Positions 1 through 6,917 of a stretch of DNA of 10,608 nt are shown one piece after another. A program made the position numbers and the translations under genes. Each line of letters starts with the position of its first letter. Positions within the stretch are counted from its first letter, which is position 1. The stretch comes from Thermoplasmatota archaeon (lineage in GTDB: Archaea; Thermoplasmatota; E2; DHVEG-1): contig JAUWYM010000010.1 of the NCBI GenBank assembly GCA_030615845.1, forward strand, positions 1 to 10,608. Reading direction: 5' to 3'. The notes under the pieces were generated by a model. That model was not told where the DNA came from, did not search any database, and saw only the letters and a list, made by a program, of their open reading frames with translations.

Positions 1-69
1 CTTATTTTTTACCAGTAAAATGGAGTTCAAATCTCATCTGTTTGATGGATGTGAATTAATAGCAAGAAA

Positions 70-106
70 TATATAAAGAAAAACATTATCTCAAGAGAAA
101 GAGGAG
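70..106 (+). promoter_or_regulatory. TATA box and Shine-Dalgarno for the M19 peptidase gene
   Basis: TATATAAA at 70-77 fits an archaeal TATA box, and would place transcription start near 95-102. GAGGAG at 101-106 is complementary to the 3' end of archaeal 16S rRNA and lies six bases before a TTG codon at 113. This spacing supports the TTG as the start, since no in-frame ATG lies nearby. Transcription start is inferred, not seen. Confidence 0.6.
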
Positions 107-112
107 AATAAC

Positions 113-1195
113 TTGACTGAAGAACTTTTAATTTTTGATGCCCATTGCGACACTGCAAACGTATTATTAGAAAAATTATCCTATTTTATTAAGGATAGTC
201 AAAGTCATTTGGATATTGAAAAGATTAAAAATGGTGGATTGAACGCTCAGATTTTTGCTATCTGGGTGAACCATGTTTATTCCCCGTATAGAACAATTAA
301 ACAAGCATTACTTATGTATAATGCTTTAGAGAAGAAAATATTTAATCCAGGGTATGGAGAAAAAGTTACTTCATCTACTGAAATGAAAACTGCGATAAAA
401 AACGGAAAACTTGCTTGTTGGTTGTCTCTAGAAGGTGGACATATCATTGAAAATTCAATTAAAATCCTTGAATTTTTTCATTCACTTGGTATTCGTTGTA
501 TGACTCTTACTCATTTTAAAAATACAGATTGGGCTGATTCTTCAGATGATAAGCCAAAATGGGATGGTCTTAATAAACTTGGAAGACAAATAATTACGAA
601 AATGGATAAGCTTGGTATGGCCATTGACGTATCTCATTCATCAGACAAAACTGTTGAAGATGTTTTAGAAGTTACTTCAATGCCTATTATGGCATCTCAT
701 TCTTGTTCAAGGACAATATGTGATATTTCTCGTAATATTCCTGATACTCTTATAAAAGAAATCGCAGAACGAAAAGGCTATATTGGTGTCAATTTTTTTC
801 CAGGTTTTTTGAAAAAAACAATTAGTGACCAAGTAAACAAGAATATTGAGAAATATAAAAAAGAATATCAGGAAAAAATTGAGGGAAATGAAGATAATCC
901 AGATATTCTCAACCAAGCAGATATTTGGTTATTTACAAAAATTGTTGAAGGAAATGATAAAACAGATTTAAATGCAGTAATTGAACATATCGAACATATT
1001 GCTGATGTTGGTGGAGTAGAATGCGTTGGGCTTGGAAGTGATTTTGACGGTATTCCTTCAACTCCCACTGATTTAACAGATGTTTCTTGTTATCCAGCAT
1101 TGGTTGAAGGTTTATCTAGGACGGGTTTTAAGATGAAGGAAATCAACAAAATTATGGGTGTGAATCTTTTCAATTTTTTAAAAAAATTTGATTAA
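113..1195 (+). CDS. Membrane dipeptidase (renal dipeptidase-like), peptidase family M19
   Basis: A 360-residue metallopeptidase of the M19 amidohydrolase-fold family, which hydrolyses dipeptides (including D-residue dipeptides in some members) using two zinc ions. The metal-site motifs are in order: H11-x-D13 in the N-terminal DAHCDT, E107 in LSLEGGH, H175 in DVSHSS, H196 in ASHSCSR, and Asp310/Asp312 in GLGSDFDG near the C terminus. The Arg at 200 falls where the family has a substrate-binding arginine (HSNAR in most members, HSCSR here). Length is normal for prokaryotic members. No signal peptide or membrane helix is visible, so it is probably cytosolic despite the family name. The TTG start is chosen for the GAGGAG six bases upstream. 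It has its own promoter and is separated from the next gene by 363 bases. The true substrate cannot be read from the sequence. Confidence 0.93.
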   Translation: MTEELLIFDAHCDTANVLLEKLSYFIKDSQSHLDIEKIKNGGLNAQIFAIWVNHVYSPYRTIKQALLMYNALEKKIFNPGYGEKVTSSTEMKTAIKNGKLACWLSLEGGHIIENSIKILEFFHSLGIRCMTLTHFKNTDWADSSDDKPKWDGLNKLGRQIITKMDKLGMAIDVSHSSDKTVEDVLEVTSMPIMASHSCSRTICDISRNIPDTLIKEIAERKGYIGVNFFPGFLKKTISDQVNKNIEKYKKEYQEKIEGNEDNPDILNQADIWLFTKIVEGNDKTDLNAVIEHIEHIADVGGVECVGLGSDFDGIPSTPTDLTDVSCYPALVEGLSRTGFKMKEINKIMGVNLFNFLKKFD

Positions 1196-1558
1196 ACTTT
1201 ATCCATGTCATGTAACAGATAAGAGGTATAGTGGTAGAAACATCAAAATATCTTTGGTATTTTCAATTTTGCTGTGATTTAAACTCCCAGTCGGAATCAC
1301 GTCCCCTGCACAATTCTTTACCAAAACCTAGACTATCTTTGGTATAATTCTTGTTGGTAGATAATATCCTGGCTCTGAGTAACCTTTTTATCTAACAGTT
1401 CTATCTGACCGATGGGAGAGGTATATATTCTTCGATAAAGCCATAAATATATAGATTATTATCAAAGTTATCGATGAATTATCTAGTAAAAAATATTTTT
1501 AGGTCTGACTCTAAAATAACCAAAATACTTTTACCTAATGTTAGCATCCGCTTTTTAA
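1196..1558. other. 363-base spacer with short repeats, no supported gene
   Basis: I find no convincing gene here on either strand. The stretch holds a 12-base direct repeat (TATCTTTGGTAT at 1249-1260 and 1334-1345). The inverse motif TACCAAA at 1319-1325 forms a 7-bp inverted repeat with TTTGGTA at 1338-1344. A+T-rich TATA-like stretches near 1424-1430 and 1445-1454 could serve the RNase Z gene, although they are about 100 bases or more from its ATG. Short open frames (for example GTG at 1231 to TAA at 1347, 38 codons; and about 40 codons on the minus strand over the same region) are within chance expectation for this composition. Confidence 0.5.
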
Positions 1559-2479
1559 ATGACACAACTAAGCATTATATTTCTAGGAACCGGTGGAAGC
1601 TGGCCGACGGTAAAAAGAAACGTGACCTCTGTTGCAGTAAAAAGAGGCAGTGAAGTAATACTATTTGACTGTGGTGAAGGAACACAACGTCAGTTTCAGA
1701 AATCAAAACTGAGTTATATGCAGATATGTAACGTGTTTATCACTCATTTTCATGGAGATCATTTCCTCGGTTTACCTGGTCTTATTCAAACAATGCAGTT
1801 AAATGACCGAGAAAAGCCTCTTCATATTTATGGGCCTAAAGGTATGAAAAAACTATCATCTCAACTGGTATCTCTTGGGTATTTTAGACCTTCGTATAAA
1901 GTAGTTGCACATGAAGTAAATGATGGCGACGTTCTTGAGTTTCATGGTTATGTCATACGTGTTCTAAGGGTTAGACATAATGTTCCTGCACTTGCCTACT
2001 GTCTTGAAGAAAAAGAGCGTCCTGGTAAATTCAATAAGCTAAAAGCATTGGAGCTGGGAATACCTGAAGGACCACTTTTTAGTAAACTTCAAAGAGGACA
2101 ATCTATAATATTAGACAATGGACAAAAAATCACTTCAGATATGATATTAGGTTCTCCGAGGAAAGGACGAAAAATAGTGATTTCCGGGGATACAAAACCA
2201 TATGAGAAAATAATAGAATTCTCAAAGGATGCTGATGTGTTGATTCATGAGGCGACATTTGATTCAGAACTTGAGGATATTGCTGTAGATTATGGACATA
2301 CAACTGCTGCTCAGGCTGCAACGATTGCAAAAAAAGCACAGGTGGAGAGGCTGTTTTTAAATCATATTAGTCCTCGGTATCTGAATCATCAGGTATTGGA
2401 AGATGATGCAAGAAAGGTTTTTAAGAATTCGTTTGTTCCAAAAGATTTTCAGGAAGTTGAAGTTAAGTTGAAAAAATAG
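1559..2479 (+). CDS. rnz: Ribonuclease Z (tRNA 3' endonuclease)
   Basis: A 306-residue short-form (ELAC1-like) RNase Z of the metallo-beta-lactamase superfamily. It cuts the 3' trailer from precursor tRNAs, leaving the end to which CCA is added. The zinc-binding set is complete: the HFHGDH motif with H63, H65, D67 and H68; H140 in RHNVPALAY; D211 in SGDT; and H269 in NHIS. H230 (HEATF) and H247 (GHTTAAQAA) also match the family. The segment around residues 155-180 (PGKF, then GPLFSKLQRG) matches the exosite and linker region that holds tRNA in this family. Length is standard for archaeal enzymes. No strong Shine-Dalgarno precedes the ATG (CTTTTTAA immediately upstream), so translation may be leaderless or weakly initiated. 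The gene stands alone, with 73 bases to the next CDS. Confidence 0.97.
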   Translation: MTQLSIIFLGTGGSWPTVKRNVTSVAVKRGSEVILFDCGEGTQRQFQKSKLSYMQICNVFITHFHGDHFLGLPGLIQTMQLNDREKPLHIYGPKGMKKLSSQLVSLGYFRPSYKVVAHEVNDGDVLEFHGYVIRVLRVRHNVPALAYCLEEKERPGKFNKLKALELGIPEGPLFSKLQRGQSIILDNGQKITSDMILGSPRKGRKIVISGDTKPYEKIIEFSKDADVLIHEATFDSELEDIAVDYGHTTAAQAATIAKKAQVERLFLNHISPRYLNHQVLEDDARKVFKNSFVPKDFQEVEVKLKK

Positions 2480-2551
2480 AATCTATATTTGTTTTGAGTC
2501 TGAAAAATCATAATTTTATTAAGTACCTCATACTATTATCTTTTGATTTTT

Positions 2552-2998
2552 ATGGAAGCGAGACCATCGTACGATGAATACTTTATGGAAATGGCTGAGC
2601 TTGTATCAAAAAGAAGTACTTGTTTACGAAGAAAAGTGGGGGCGTTACTTGTTAAAGACAAGCATATTTTAAGTACTGGATATAATGGCGCTCCAAAAGG
2701 GCTTAAGCATTGTTCTGAAGTTGGTTGTCTGAGGGAAAAAATGAATATTCCTCCAGGGGAACGGCATGAACTGTGTCGGGGATTGCATGCAGAGCAGAAC
2801 GCAATTATTCAGGCAGCAGTGTTTGGTGTCTCCATAAAAGATTCTACGCTCTATTGTACGAATACTCCTTGTGTTGTTTGTGTGAAGATGCTTATAAATG
2901 CTGGTGTTACAGAAATTATCTATTCTGGAGACTATCCTGATGATCTTGCGAAACAAATGTTAAGCGAGAGCAATCTAAAAATAAAAAGATTTAAATAA
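2552..2998 (+). CDS. Deoxycytidylate (dCMP) deaminase family protein
   Basis: A 148-residue zinc-dependent deaminase of the cytidine/deoxycytidylate deaminase superfamily. It probably converts dCMP to dUMP, the substrate of thymidylate synthase. The catalytic signature is intact: H79-A-E81 in LHAEQNAI, and C107-x-x-C110 in TNTPCVVC (numbered from ATG 2552). The upstream segment [16 protein letters not shown] and the following HELCRG are typical of dCMP deaminases rather than of cytidine or tRNA deaminases. The extra cysteines there (C54, C59, C75) may form the second structural zinc site known in phage-type members. The frame can also start at a TTG at 2543, adding three residues. I prefer the ATG at 2552 because family members begin close to the [12 protein letters not shown] segment and no Shine-Dalgarno supports the TTG. 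Confidence 0.93.
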   Translation: MEARPSYDEYFMEMAELVSKRSTCLRRKVGALLVKDKHILSTGYNGAPKGLKHCSEVGCLREKMNIPPGERHELCRGLHAEQNAIIQAAVFGVSIKDSTLYCTNTPCVVCVKMLINAGVTEIIYSGDYPDDLAKQMLSESNLKIKRFK

Positions 2999-3021
2999 TA
3001 TTACCCTATATAAAAATTGGT

Positions 3022-3054
3022 TAATTGAAAAAAGATCGTGTAATTGAAAAAAGA
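3022..3054. repeat. Tandem 14-base direct repeat upstream of the winged-helix gene promoter
   Basis: TAATTGAAAAAAGA occurs exactly at 3022-3035 and again at 3041-3054, a 19-base period close to two helical turns. The second copy ends five bases before the TATA box that serves the regulator gene at 3102. An additional TATA-like stretch lies at about 3007-3016. The position suits a regulator-binding or BRE-proximal activator site. That role is inference. Confidence 0.55.
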
Positions 3055-3059
3055 GAAAA

Positions 3060-3096
3060 ATATAAATACTTAAGAATTGATTTATTTTATGAGGAG
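3060..3096 (+). promoter_or_regulatory. TATA box and Shine-Dalgarno for the winged-helix regulator
   Basis: ATATAAAT at 3060-3067 is a good archaeal TATA box. GAGGAG at 3091-3096 lies five bases before the ATG at 3102. A start site about 25 bases past the TATA box would give a very short leader that just includes the Shine-Dalgarno. Confidence 0.65.
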
Positions 3097-3101
3097 AAAG
3101 C

Positions 3102-3491
3102 ATGAAACGAAAAAGATCATTCGTATTAGATGAGAAGGATACTAAAGCAGTCCAACTGTTTGCAGAACTGGGGATGCCAAAAAATCTTGCAAAGACGCTA
3201 CTTTATATCTCTCAGGTTGACGAATGCCGCTCTGCAGACGTTGAACAAGGAGCAGATCTCAGACAACCTGAAGTAAGTGTAGCTATGCAAGAACTCAGAC
3301 GAAGAGGTTGGGCAAAAAAACGCGATATAAAAAAGAAGGGAAAAGGAAGACCAGTCCACTTATATCGACTGACTTCAGATTTACCCGATATTTTAAAGAG
3401 TTTTGAAAAAGAAAAGATGAAAGAAGTAGAAAACATCAAACAAGACCTTGGTCAATTACAAAACCTAATCTCCACTATCGAAAAACCATAG
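3102..3491 (+). CDS. Winged-helix (ArsR/TrmB/MarR-like) transcriptional regulator
   Basis: A 129-residue basic DNA-binding protein. After a charged N-terminal tail, residues about 14-40 (LFAELGMPKNLAKTLLYIS) form the first helices. Residues 42-68 form the helix-turn-helix (RSADVEQGADLRQPEVSVAM, then QELRRRGW). Residues 70-90 form the wing, with the basic turn KKKGKGRPVHLYRL. The last 35 residues (about 96-127) look like an amphipathic coiled coil, presumably for dimerisation. This combination, especially ADLRQPEVS followed by a GKGRP wing, is typical of small archaeal regulators annotated as ArsR or TrmB family. No ligand-binding domain or metal-binding cysteine cluster is present, so the signal is unknown. 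The exact direct repeats just upstream of its own TATA box suggest autoregulation, which is inference. A T-run terminator follows the gene. Confidence 0.85.
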   Translation: MKRKRSFVLDEKDTKAVQLFAELGMPKNLAKTLLYISQVDECRSADVEQGADLRQPEVSVAMQELRRRGWAKKRDIKKKGKGRPVHLYRLTSDLPDILKSFEKEKMKEVENIKQDLGQLQNLISTIEKP

Positions 3492-3516
3492 ATACACCGT
3501 AGATTTCCAATCACTA

Positions 3517-3531
3517 CTTCTTTTTTTATTT
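3517..3531 (+). terminator. Oligo-T archaeal-type terminator after the winged-helix gene
   Basis: A run of seven T (3521-3527), preceded by CTTC and followed by ATTTA, lies 30 bases past the stop codon. Archaeal RNA polymerase terminates at such T-tracts without needing a hairpin. The same A+T stretch could also act as a weak promoter for the next gene. Confidence 0.5.
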
Positions 3532-3564
3532 ATCGTTAGTGGATAATGCTCAGCTGATTTACTT

Positions 3565-3570
3565 GGTGAT
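3565..3570 (+). promoter_or_regulatory. Shine-Dalgarno (GGTGAT) deciding a GTG start
   Basis: GGTGAT matches the extended archaeal Shine-Dalgarno (complement of ...ATCACCTCC at the 16S 3' end). It lies six bases before the GTG at 3577, supporting that GTG as the start of the M24 peptidase. Confidence 0.55.
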
Positions 3571-3576
3571 ATCTAA

Positions 3577-4668
3577 GTGAAAAAAAGAATAAAAAATATT
3601 TTTAACAATGTTGAAAAGAAATTAGATGCAATATTGATAAAAAATTCCACACATCCTTTTATTGACGAAAACTTTTTTTATGTAACTGGTCTTGTAAAAG
3701 GAATTTTTGAGGGCTCTCTTGCTGTTTTATATCCTGACGGCGCTATTGATCTTGTTGTTTCCGAGCTTGAAGCAGAAAGTGCAAGTAAATTGAACGTACC
3801 TCTCCATATATATAAAGATAAAGAAGATTTTGATGACACCGTCAAAAAACTATCTTCATCTTTTAAAAACATGGGCATAAATTATACGGGCCTGTCGCAT
3901 GCAGATTTTTGTAAATTAAAAGATATGTTTCCAAAATCAAAATTTACTGATGTTTCCGAAGAACTTGTGAATGCAAGGCTGGTAAAAGACAAGTTAGAAA
4001 TAAAACAAATCAAAAAAGCATGCAGCATCTCAGATGCAGTAATGAAAAAAATACCAGATCTCCTCCACGAGGGAATGTATGAATATGAAATAGCAGCAGA
4101 AATCGAATATCATATGCAAAAACTCGGTGCAGATGGCCCTGCATTTGAAACCATTTCCTCATTTAATAAAAATACTGCAGAGCCCCATTATAGCCATGGA
4201 GATGCCAGGGTAAAAAACGGTGATTTTGCCTTATTTGACTTTGGGGCATGCATTCGAAAATACAATTCAGATATGACAAGAACATATGTTTTTGGAAAAG
4301 CAGAGAAAAAGCAGAAAGAAATGTATGAAACAGTACTTGCAGCACAACAGATAGGCTTTGACGTGATAAAACCAGAGATGACCGGAGATGAAGTACATAC
4401 TGCCGTACGTTCATATATTGATGACACAAAATTTAAAGGATGTTTTATACATTCAACAGGACATTCACTTGGACTGGCTGTTCATGATGGGAGTACAGGA
4501 CTGAGCCCTAAAAGTAATGTTATTCTAAAAGGAAACATGGTATTTACCGTTGAACCAGGTGTGTATATTCCTGGATTTGGCGGAGTCAGAATAGAAGATG
4601 ATATCCTAGTAAAAAAAGATGGGATAGAGCTTTTAACGAAATGCTCAAGAGAGTTTACAGAAATCTAG
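3577..4668 (+). CDS. Xaa-Pro dipeptidase/aminopeptidase-like peptidase, family M24B
   Basis: A 363-residue two-domain metallopeptidase with the creatinase/pita-bread fold, expected to release N-terminal residues preceding proline or to cleave Xaa-Pro dipeptides. Residues 1-140 form the N-terminal creatinase-like domain (DAILI near 17-21 and FFYVTG near 33-38 are typical). Residues about 144-363 form the catalytic domain. All five dinuclear-metal ligands are present: D221 (FDFG), D232 (NSDMTRT), H296 (STGHSLGL), E326 (TVEPGVY) and E340 (GVRIEDD). The supporting histidines H204 (PHYSHG) and H303 (AVHD) are also present. Length is usual for archaeal and bacterial PepQ-like enzymes. The start is GTG with GGTGAT upstream. 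The gene follows the regulator by 85 bases with a terminator between, so it is probably transcribed separately. Substrate range cannot be fixed from sequence. Confidence 0.93.
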   Translation: MKKRIKNIFNNVEKKLDAILIKNSTHPFIDENFFYVTGLVKGIFEGSLAVLYPDGAIDLVVSELEAESASKLNVPLHIYKDKEDFDDTVKKLSSSFKNMGINYTGLSHADFCKLKDMFPKSKFTDVSEELVNARLVKDKLEIKQIKKACSISDAVMKKIPDLLHEGMYEYEIAAEIEYHMQKLGADGPAFETISSFNKNTAEPHYSHGDARVKNGDFALFDFGACIRKYNSDMTRTYVFGKAEKKQKEMYETVLAAQQIGFDVIKPEMTGDEVHTAVRSYIDDTKFKGCFIHSTGHSLGLAVHDGSTGLSPKSNVILKGNMVFTVEPGVYIPGFGGVRIEDDILVKKDGIELLTKCSREFTEI

Positions 4669-4700
4669 ATTTGAACCTAAAAAACAGAGAAAGAAAACAG

Positions 4701-5011
4701 TTACACTTTGTTTTTATCTCGTTTATATGTCCAATTTATCTCACTATTTATTTTCCGGTAAAGCATTGCCCCTTTCTCAAGCGTTTTATGCTCCAGCAAG
4801 ACATCAAGTGATTCATCTGCAAGCATAGGTAGCTACTTTGCTGTTATTTCAGATTTTACCATGTTTCTCTCAGCCACATAAATCACATTTTTCTCCTGGT
4901 ATGAAAACTTTGTACTAAAACTTTGTCTTTTTCTTTTTTACCTGCAATTATATTTTCACATAGAAAAGCAGGTTTTTTCTTCATAATAATGCAATATTCT
5001 TCAGGTTCCAT
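4701..5011 (-). pseudogene. Decayed small gene of unknown family (one frameshift, one internal TAG)
   Basis: Reading the minus strand from ATG at 5011, the frame begins MEPEEYCIIMKKKPAFLCEN and stays open for about 37 codons to near 4901. There a one-base shift (within AGTTTTCA read on the minus strand) moves to a second frame. That frame reads YQEKNVIYVAERNMVKSEIT, meets a single TAG at 4835-4833, and continues LPMLADESLDVLLEHKTLEK and on to a TAA at 4703-4701. Joined, this would be a protein of about 103 residues with the charged and hydrophobic mix of a real soluble protein, unlike the neighbouring non-coding frames. I do not recognise the family. It could be a pseudogene, a gene with assembly errors, or, less likely, chance. 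A TAG-encoded pyrrolysine could explain the stop but not the frameshift. Confidence 0.45.
4711..4715 (+). terminator. Possible T-run terminator after the M24 peptidase gene
   Basis: A five-T run (4711-4715) in a T-rich stretch lies about 45 bases after the peptidase stop codon. It is consistent with an archaeal terminator, but short, and on the other strand it overlaps the end of the presumed decayed gene. Confidence 0.25.
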
Positions 5012-5045
5012 TACCTTTTTATGAGAACTGCTTATTCAGCCTTTT

Positions 5046-5050
5046 GTGAT
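5046..5050 (+). promoter_or_regulatory. glyA: Weak Shine-Dalgarno favouring the inner ATG of glyA
   Basis: GTGAT at 5046-5050 partly matches the GGTGAT Shine-Dalgarno and lies four bases before the ATG at 5055. The GTG itself is an in-frame alternative start giving three extra residues. The ATG is preferred because that GTG is better explained as part of the ribosome-binding site. Confidence 0.4.
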
Positions 5051-5054
5051 TTCA

Positions 5055-6350
5055 ATGAGTTGGCATGACGAAGCAGAATATATCAGAACGCAAGCAAAGA
5101 AAAACAATGAATTTTTCGCAAACTCTCTACCTATGATTGCAAGTGAAAACGTGCTATCTCCACTCTGTCGTGAGATGCTTATCTCTGATTTTCATGGAAG
5201 ATATGCTGAAGGCACACCAGGTCATAGATATTATGAAGGATGTAACTTCTTTGATCTTGTTGAAGAAAAAGCAATGGAGCTTGCAAAAAAACTATTTAAT
5301 TGCAGTTATGTTGACGTGCGACCAACTGCAGGGACAACTGCAAATATCGCGATTTTAAAAGCCCTTATGAAACCGGGGGAAACTGCGACAGTGCTTGATC
5401 TTGCCAATGGCGCTCATATCTCTTTTGGAAAGTGGGGTGCTGCAGGAGTCCGAGGGATAAATCTCATCTCTTATCCGTTTAACGATGAAGAAATGAATAT
5501 TGATGTTGATGGTGCGGTAAAACTCATTAAAAAAGTAAAACCAAAACTTGCGTTAAACGGCCGATCTGTCTTTTTGTTTCCAAGCCCCATAAAAGAGATT
5601 GCAGAAGCAGCACATGACGTTGATGCCTATCTCATCTATGATGCAGCACATGTTCTTGGTCTTATCGCTGGGAAACAATTCCAAGACCCATTACGGGAGG
5701 GTGCAGATGTGGTAAGTGGGAGTACCCATAAGACGCTTCCAGGTCCTCAGGGAGGCATGATTATTTCCGATCATAAGGGAGAAAGTGATGAGGATAAATC
5801 TTTCCTGCGAAAACTTGGCTTTGGAGTGTTTCCAGGAGTGACCTCATCATATCATCTTCATCATGTTGCAGCAAAAGCAATAGCATTTGCTGAACATTTA
5901 GAATTTGGTGAAACATATGCTAAACAAATCATAAAAAATGCACAAAGACTTGCACAGGCTCTCTATGAACGCAGTTTTAAAGTGTTTGGTGAACAGCTAG
6001 GATTTACGAAATCCCATCAGGTTCTTTTAGAAATTGGACCCGGAAAAGGAAAAGAGGCATCTAAAAAATTAGAAGATGCTGGGATTGTCACAAACATGAA
6101 CACAATTCCAGGAGATACAGACCCGTTGAATCCTTCAGGTCTTCGTTTAGGAACACCTGAGCTCACGAGAATTGGTATGAAAGAAAAAGAAATGGATGAA
6201 GTCGCCGTATTTTACCAAAGAGCACTCCTCAAAGGTGAAGATACAAAGAAAATAAAAGCTGATGTCAAAGAATTCAGAAAAGATTTTCAAGGACTTCACT
6301 ACTGTTTCAAAGAAGGATTCAGAGGATATGACTATCATAAGTTGATATAG
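5055..6350 (+). CDS. glyA: Serine hydroxymethyltransferase, archaeal type
   Basis: A 431-residue PLP enzyme (fold type I) that interconverts serine and glycine while passing a C1 unit to a tetrahydropterin. Numbering from ATG 5055, the PLP-binding lysine is K226 in GSTHKTLPGPQGG. The PLP-ring aspartate is D196 in IYDAAHVLGL. The N-terminal substrate region (ASENVLSP, then EGTPGHRYYEGC near 52-63) and the C-terminal GLRLGTPELT are family signatures. In the segment after the PLP lysine it reads FPGVTSSYHLHHVAAKA, where bacterial folate-using enzymes have FPGxQGGPLxHxxAAKA. This supports an archaeal cofactor such as tetrahydromethanopterin, but that is inference. It is the first gene of a tight cluster: the next ATG begins one base after its stop. 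Confidence 0.97.
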   Translation: MSWHDEAEYIRTQAKKNNEFFANSLPMIASENVLSPLCREMLISDFHGRYAEGTPGHRYYEGCNFFDLVEEKAMELAKKLFNCSYVDVRPTAGTTANIAILKALMKPGETATVLDLANGAHISFGKWGAAGVRGINLISYPFNDEEMNIDVDGAVKLIKKVKPKLALNGRSVFLFPSPIKEIAEAAHDVDAYLIYDAAHVLGLIAGKQFQDPLREGADVVSGSTHKTLPGPQGGMIISDHKGESDEDKSFLRKLGFGVFPGVTSSYHLHHVAAKAIAFAEHLEFGETYAKQIIKNAQRLAQALYERSFKVFGEQLGFTKSHQVLLEIGPGKGKEASKKLEDAGIVTNMNTIPGDTDPLNPSGLRLGTPELTRIGMKEKEMDEVAVFYQRALLKGEDTKKIKADVKEFRKDFQGLHYCFKEGFRGYDYHKLI

Positions 6351-6351
6351 A

Positions 6352-6900
6352 ATGATTGTTGCGCTCTCTGGCACGCCAGGAACTGGGAAAACTTCTGTTT
6401 CAGCTCTTTTACAAAAAGAAGGATATGAAGTTGTTAGCCTCAATGAGATTGCAATAAAAAAAGGTTTTATTGAAGGTATTGACAAAAAAAGAAACTCAAA
6501 GATACTCGATATTTATAGATTAAATGAATACATTCGTAATAAGTATGCAGCAGAAGATCTTGTTTTTATCCAGGGACATGCAGCACATTTTTTAAATGTT
6601 GCAGAGAAAATTGTACTTCTCAGATGTCATCCAAAAAAGCTAAAAAAACGCCTTGAAAAAAAGGGATGGAACAAGGAAAAGATAAAGGAGAATGTTGAAG
6701 CAGAAATCCTTGATGTTATTCTTTGCGAAACTGCTGAACGCTGTCCTGAAAAAAGTATTTTTGAAATTGATACAAGCAACAAAACAATAGAATCTGTCGC
6801 AGAATCAATCATTGAAATCATCAAGAGTAACTTTGAACCTACAAAAAAGTATAATATAGGAAAGATTGATTGGTCTGAAGAGATTCTAAAAGATTTCTAA
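6352..6900 (+). CDS. AK6/Fap7-type adenylate kinase-like NTPase
   Basis: A 182-residue P-loop nucleotide kinase of the AK6 (hCINAP, yeast Fap7) group. The Walker A loop GTPGTGKT is at residues 7-14. The GHAAH segment at 75-79 corresponds to the family's Walker B/substrate motif. LRCHP at 90-94 and the lid-like stretch RLEKKGW, then ENVEAE, at 100-118 are characteristic. The C-terminal IDWSEE at 172-177 is a common archaeal ending. Family members phosphorylate AMP or dAMP in vitro, and in eukaryotes and archaea they bind ribosomal protein uS11 during small-subunit maturation. The role here is inferred from that. It starts one base after the glyA stop with no strong Shine-Dalgarno, so translation is likely coupled. 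Length is normal. Confidence 0.92.
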   Translation: MIVALSGTPGTGKTSVSALLQKEGYEVVSLNEIAIKKGFIEGIDKKRNSKILDIYRLNEYIRNKYAAEDLVFIQGHAAHFLNVAEKIVLLRCHPKKLKKRLEKKGWNKEKIKENVEAEILDVILCETAERCPEKSIFEIDTSNKTIESVAESIIEIIKSNFEPTKKYNIGKIDWSEEILKDF

Positions 6901-6906
6901 AATGTT

Positions 6907-6912
6907 GGAGAT
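6907..6912 (+). promoter_or_regulatory. Shine-Dalgarno of the CDP-alcohol phosphatidyltransferase gene
   Basis: GGAGAT lies five bases before the ATG at 6918, inside the 17-base gap after the kinase gene. It fixes this ATG as the start and indicates independent initiation within the operon. Confidence 0.6.
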
Positions 6913-6917
6913 AAAAG

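Noticed and set aside
10..60. Possible tRNA 3' portion (GAGTTCAAATCTC resembles a T-arm)
   Set aside because: Only three of five T-stem pairs form, no CCA or strong acceptor stem follows, and the 5' part lies outside the window. Archaeal tRNA stems are normally much stronger.
2..76. Possible 3' end of an upstream gene (frame open from the left edge to TAA at 74-76)
   Set aside because: Twenty-five codons are too few to judge. A second frame is also open from the edge to 59, and neither shows a recognisable motif.
1231..1347. Small 38-codon frame from GTG with a GAGGT upstream
   Set aside because: The spacing to the GTG is only a few bases, the peptide shows no family features, and the length is within chance expectation.
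1230..1480. Minus-strand fragments suggesting a decayed gene or TnpB tail in the gap before rnz
   Set aside because: Two short frames of 34 and about 40 codons look somewhat protein-like, but they do not join naturally and contain no cysteine-knuckle or catalytic motif. Resemblance to a TnpB end is too weak.
4833..4835. TAG as a pyrrolysine codon in the minus-strand gene before glyA
   Set aside because: The same putative gene also needs a frameshift, so decay or sequence error explains it more simply. No pyl genes are in the window.
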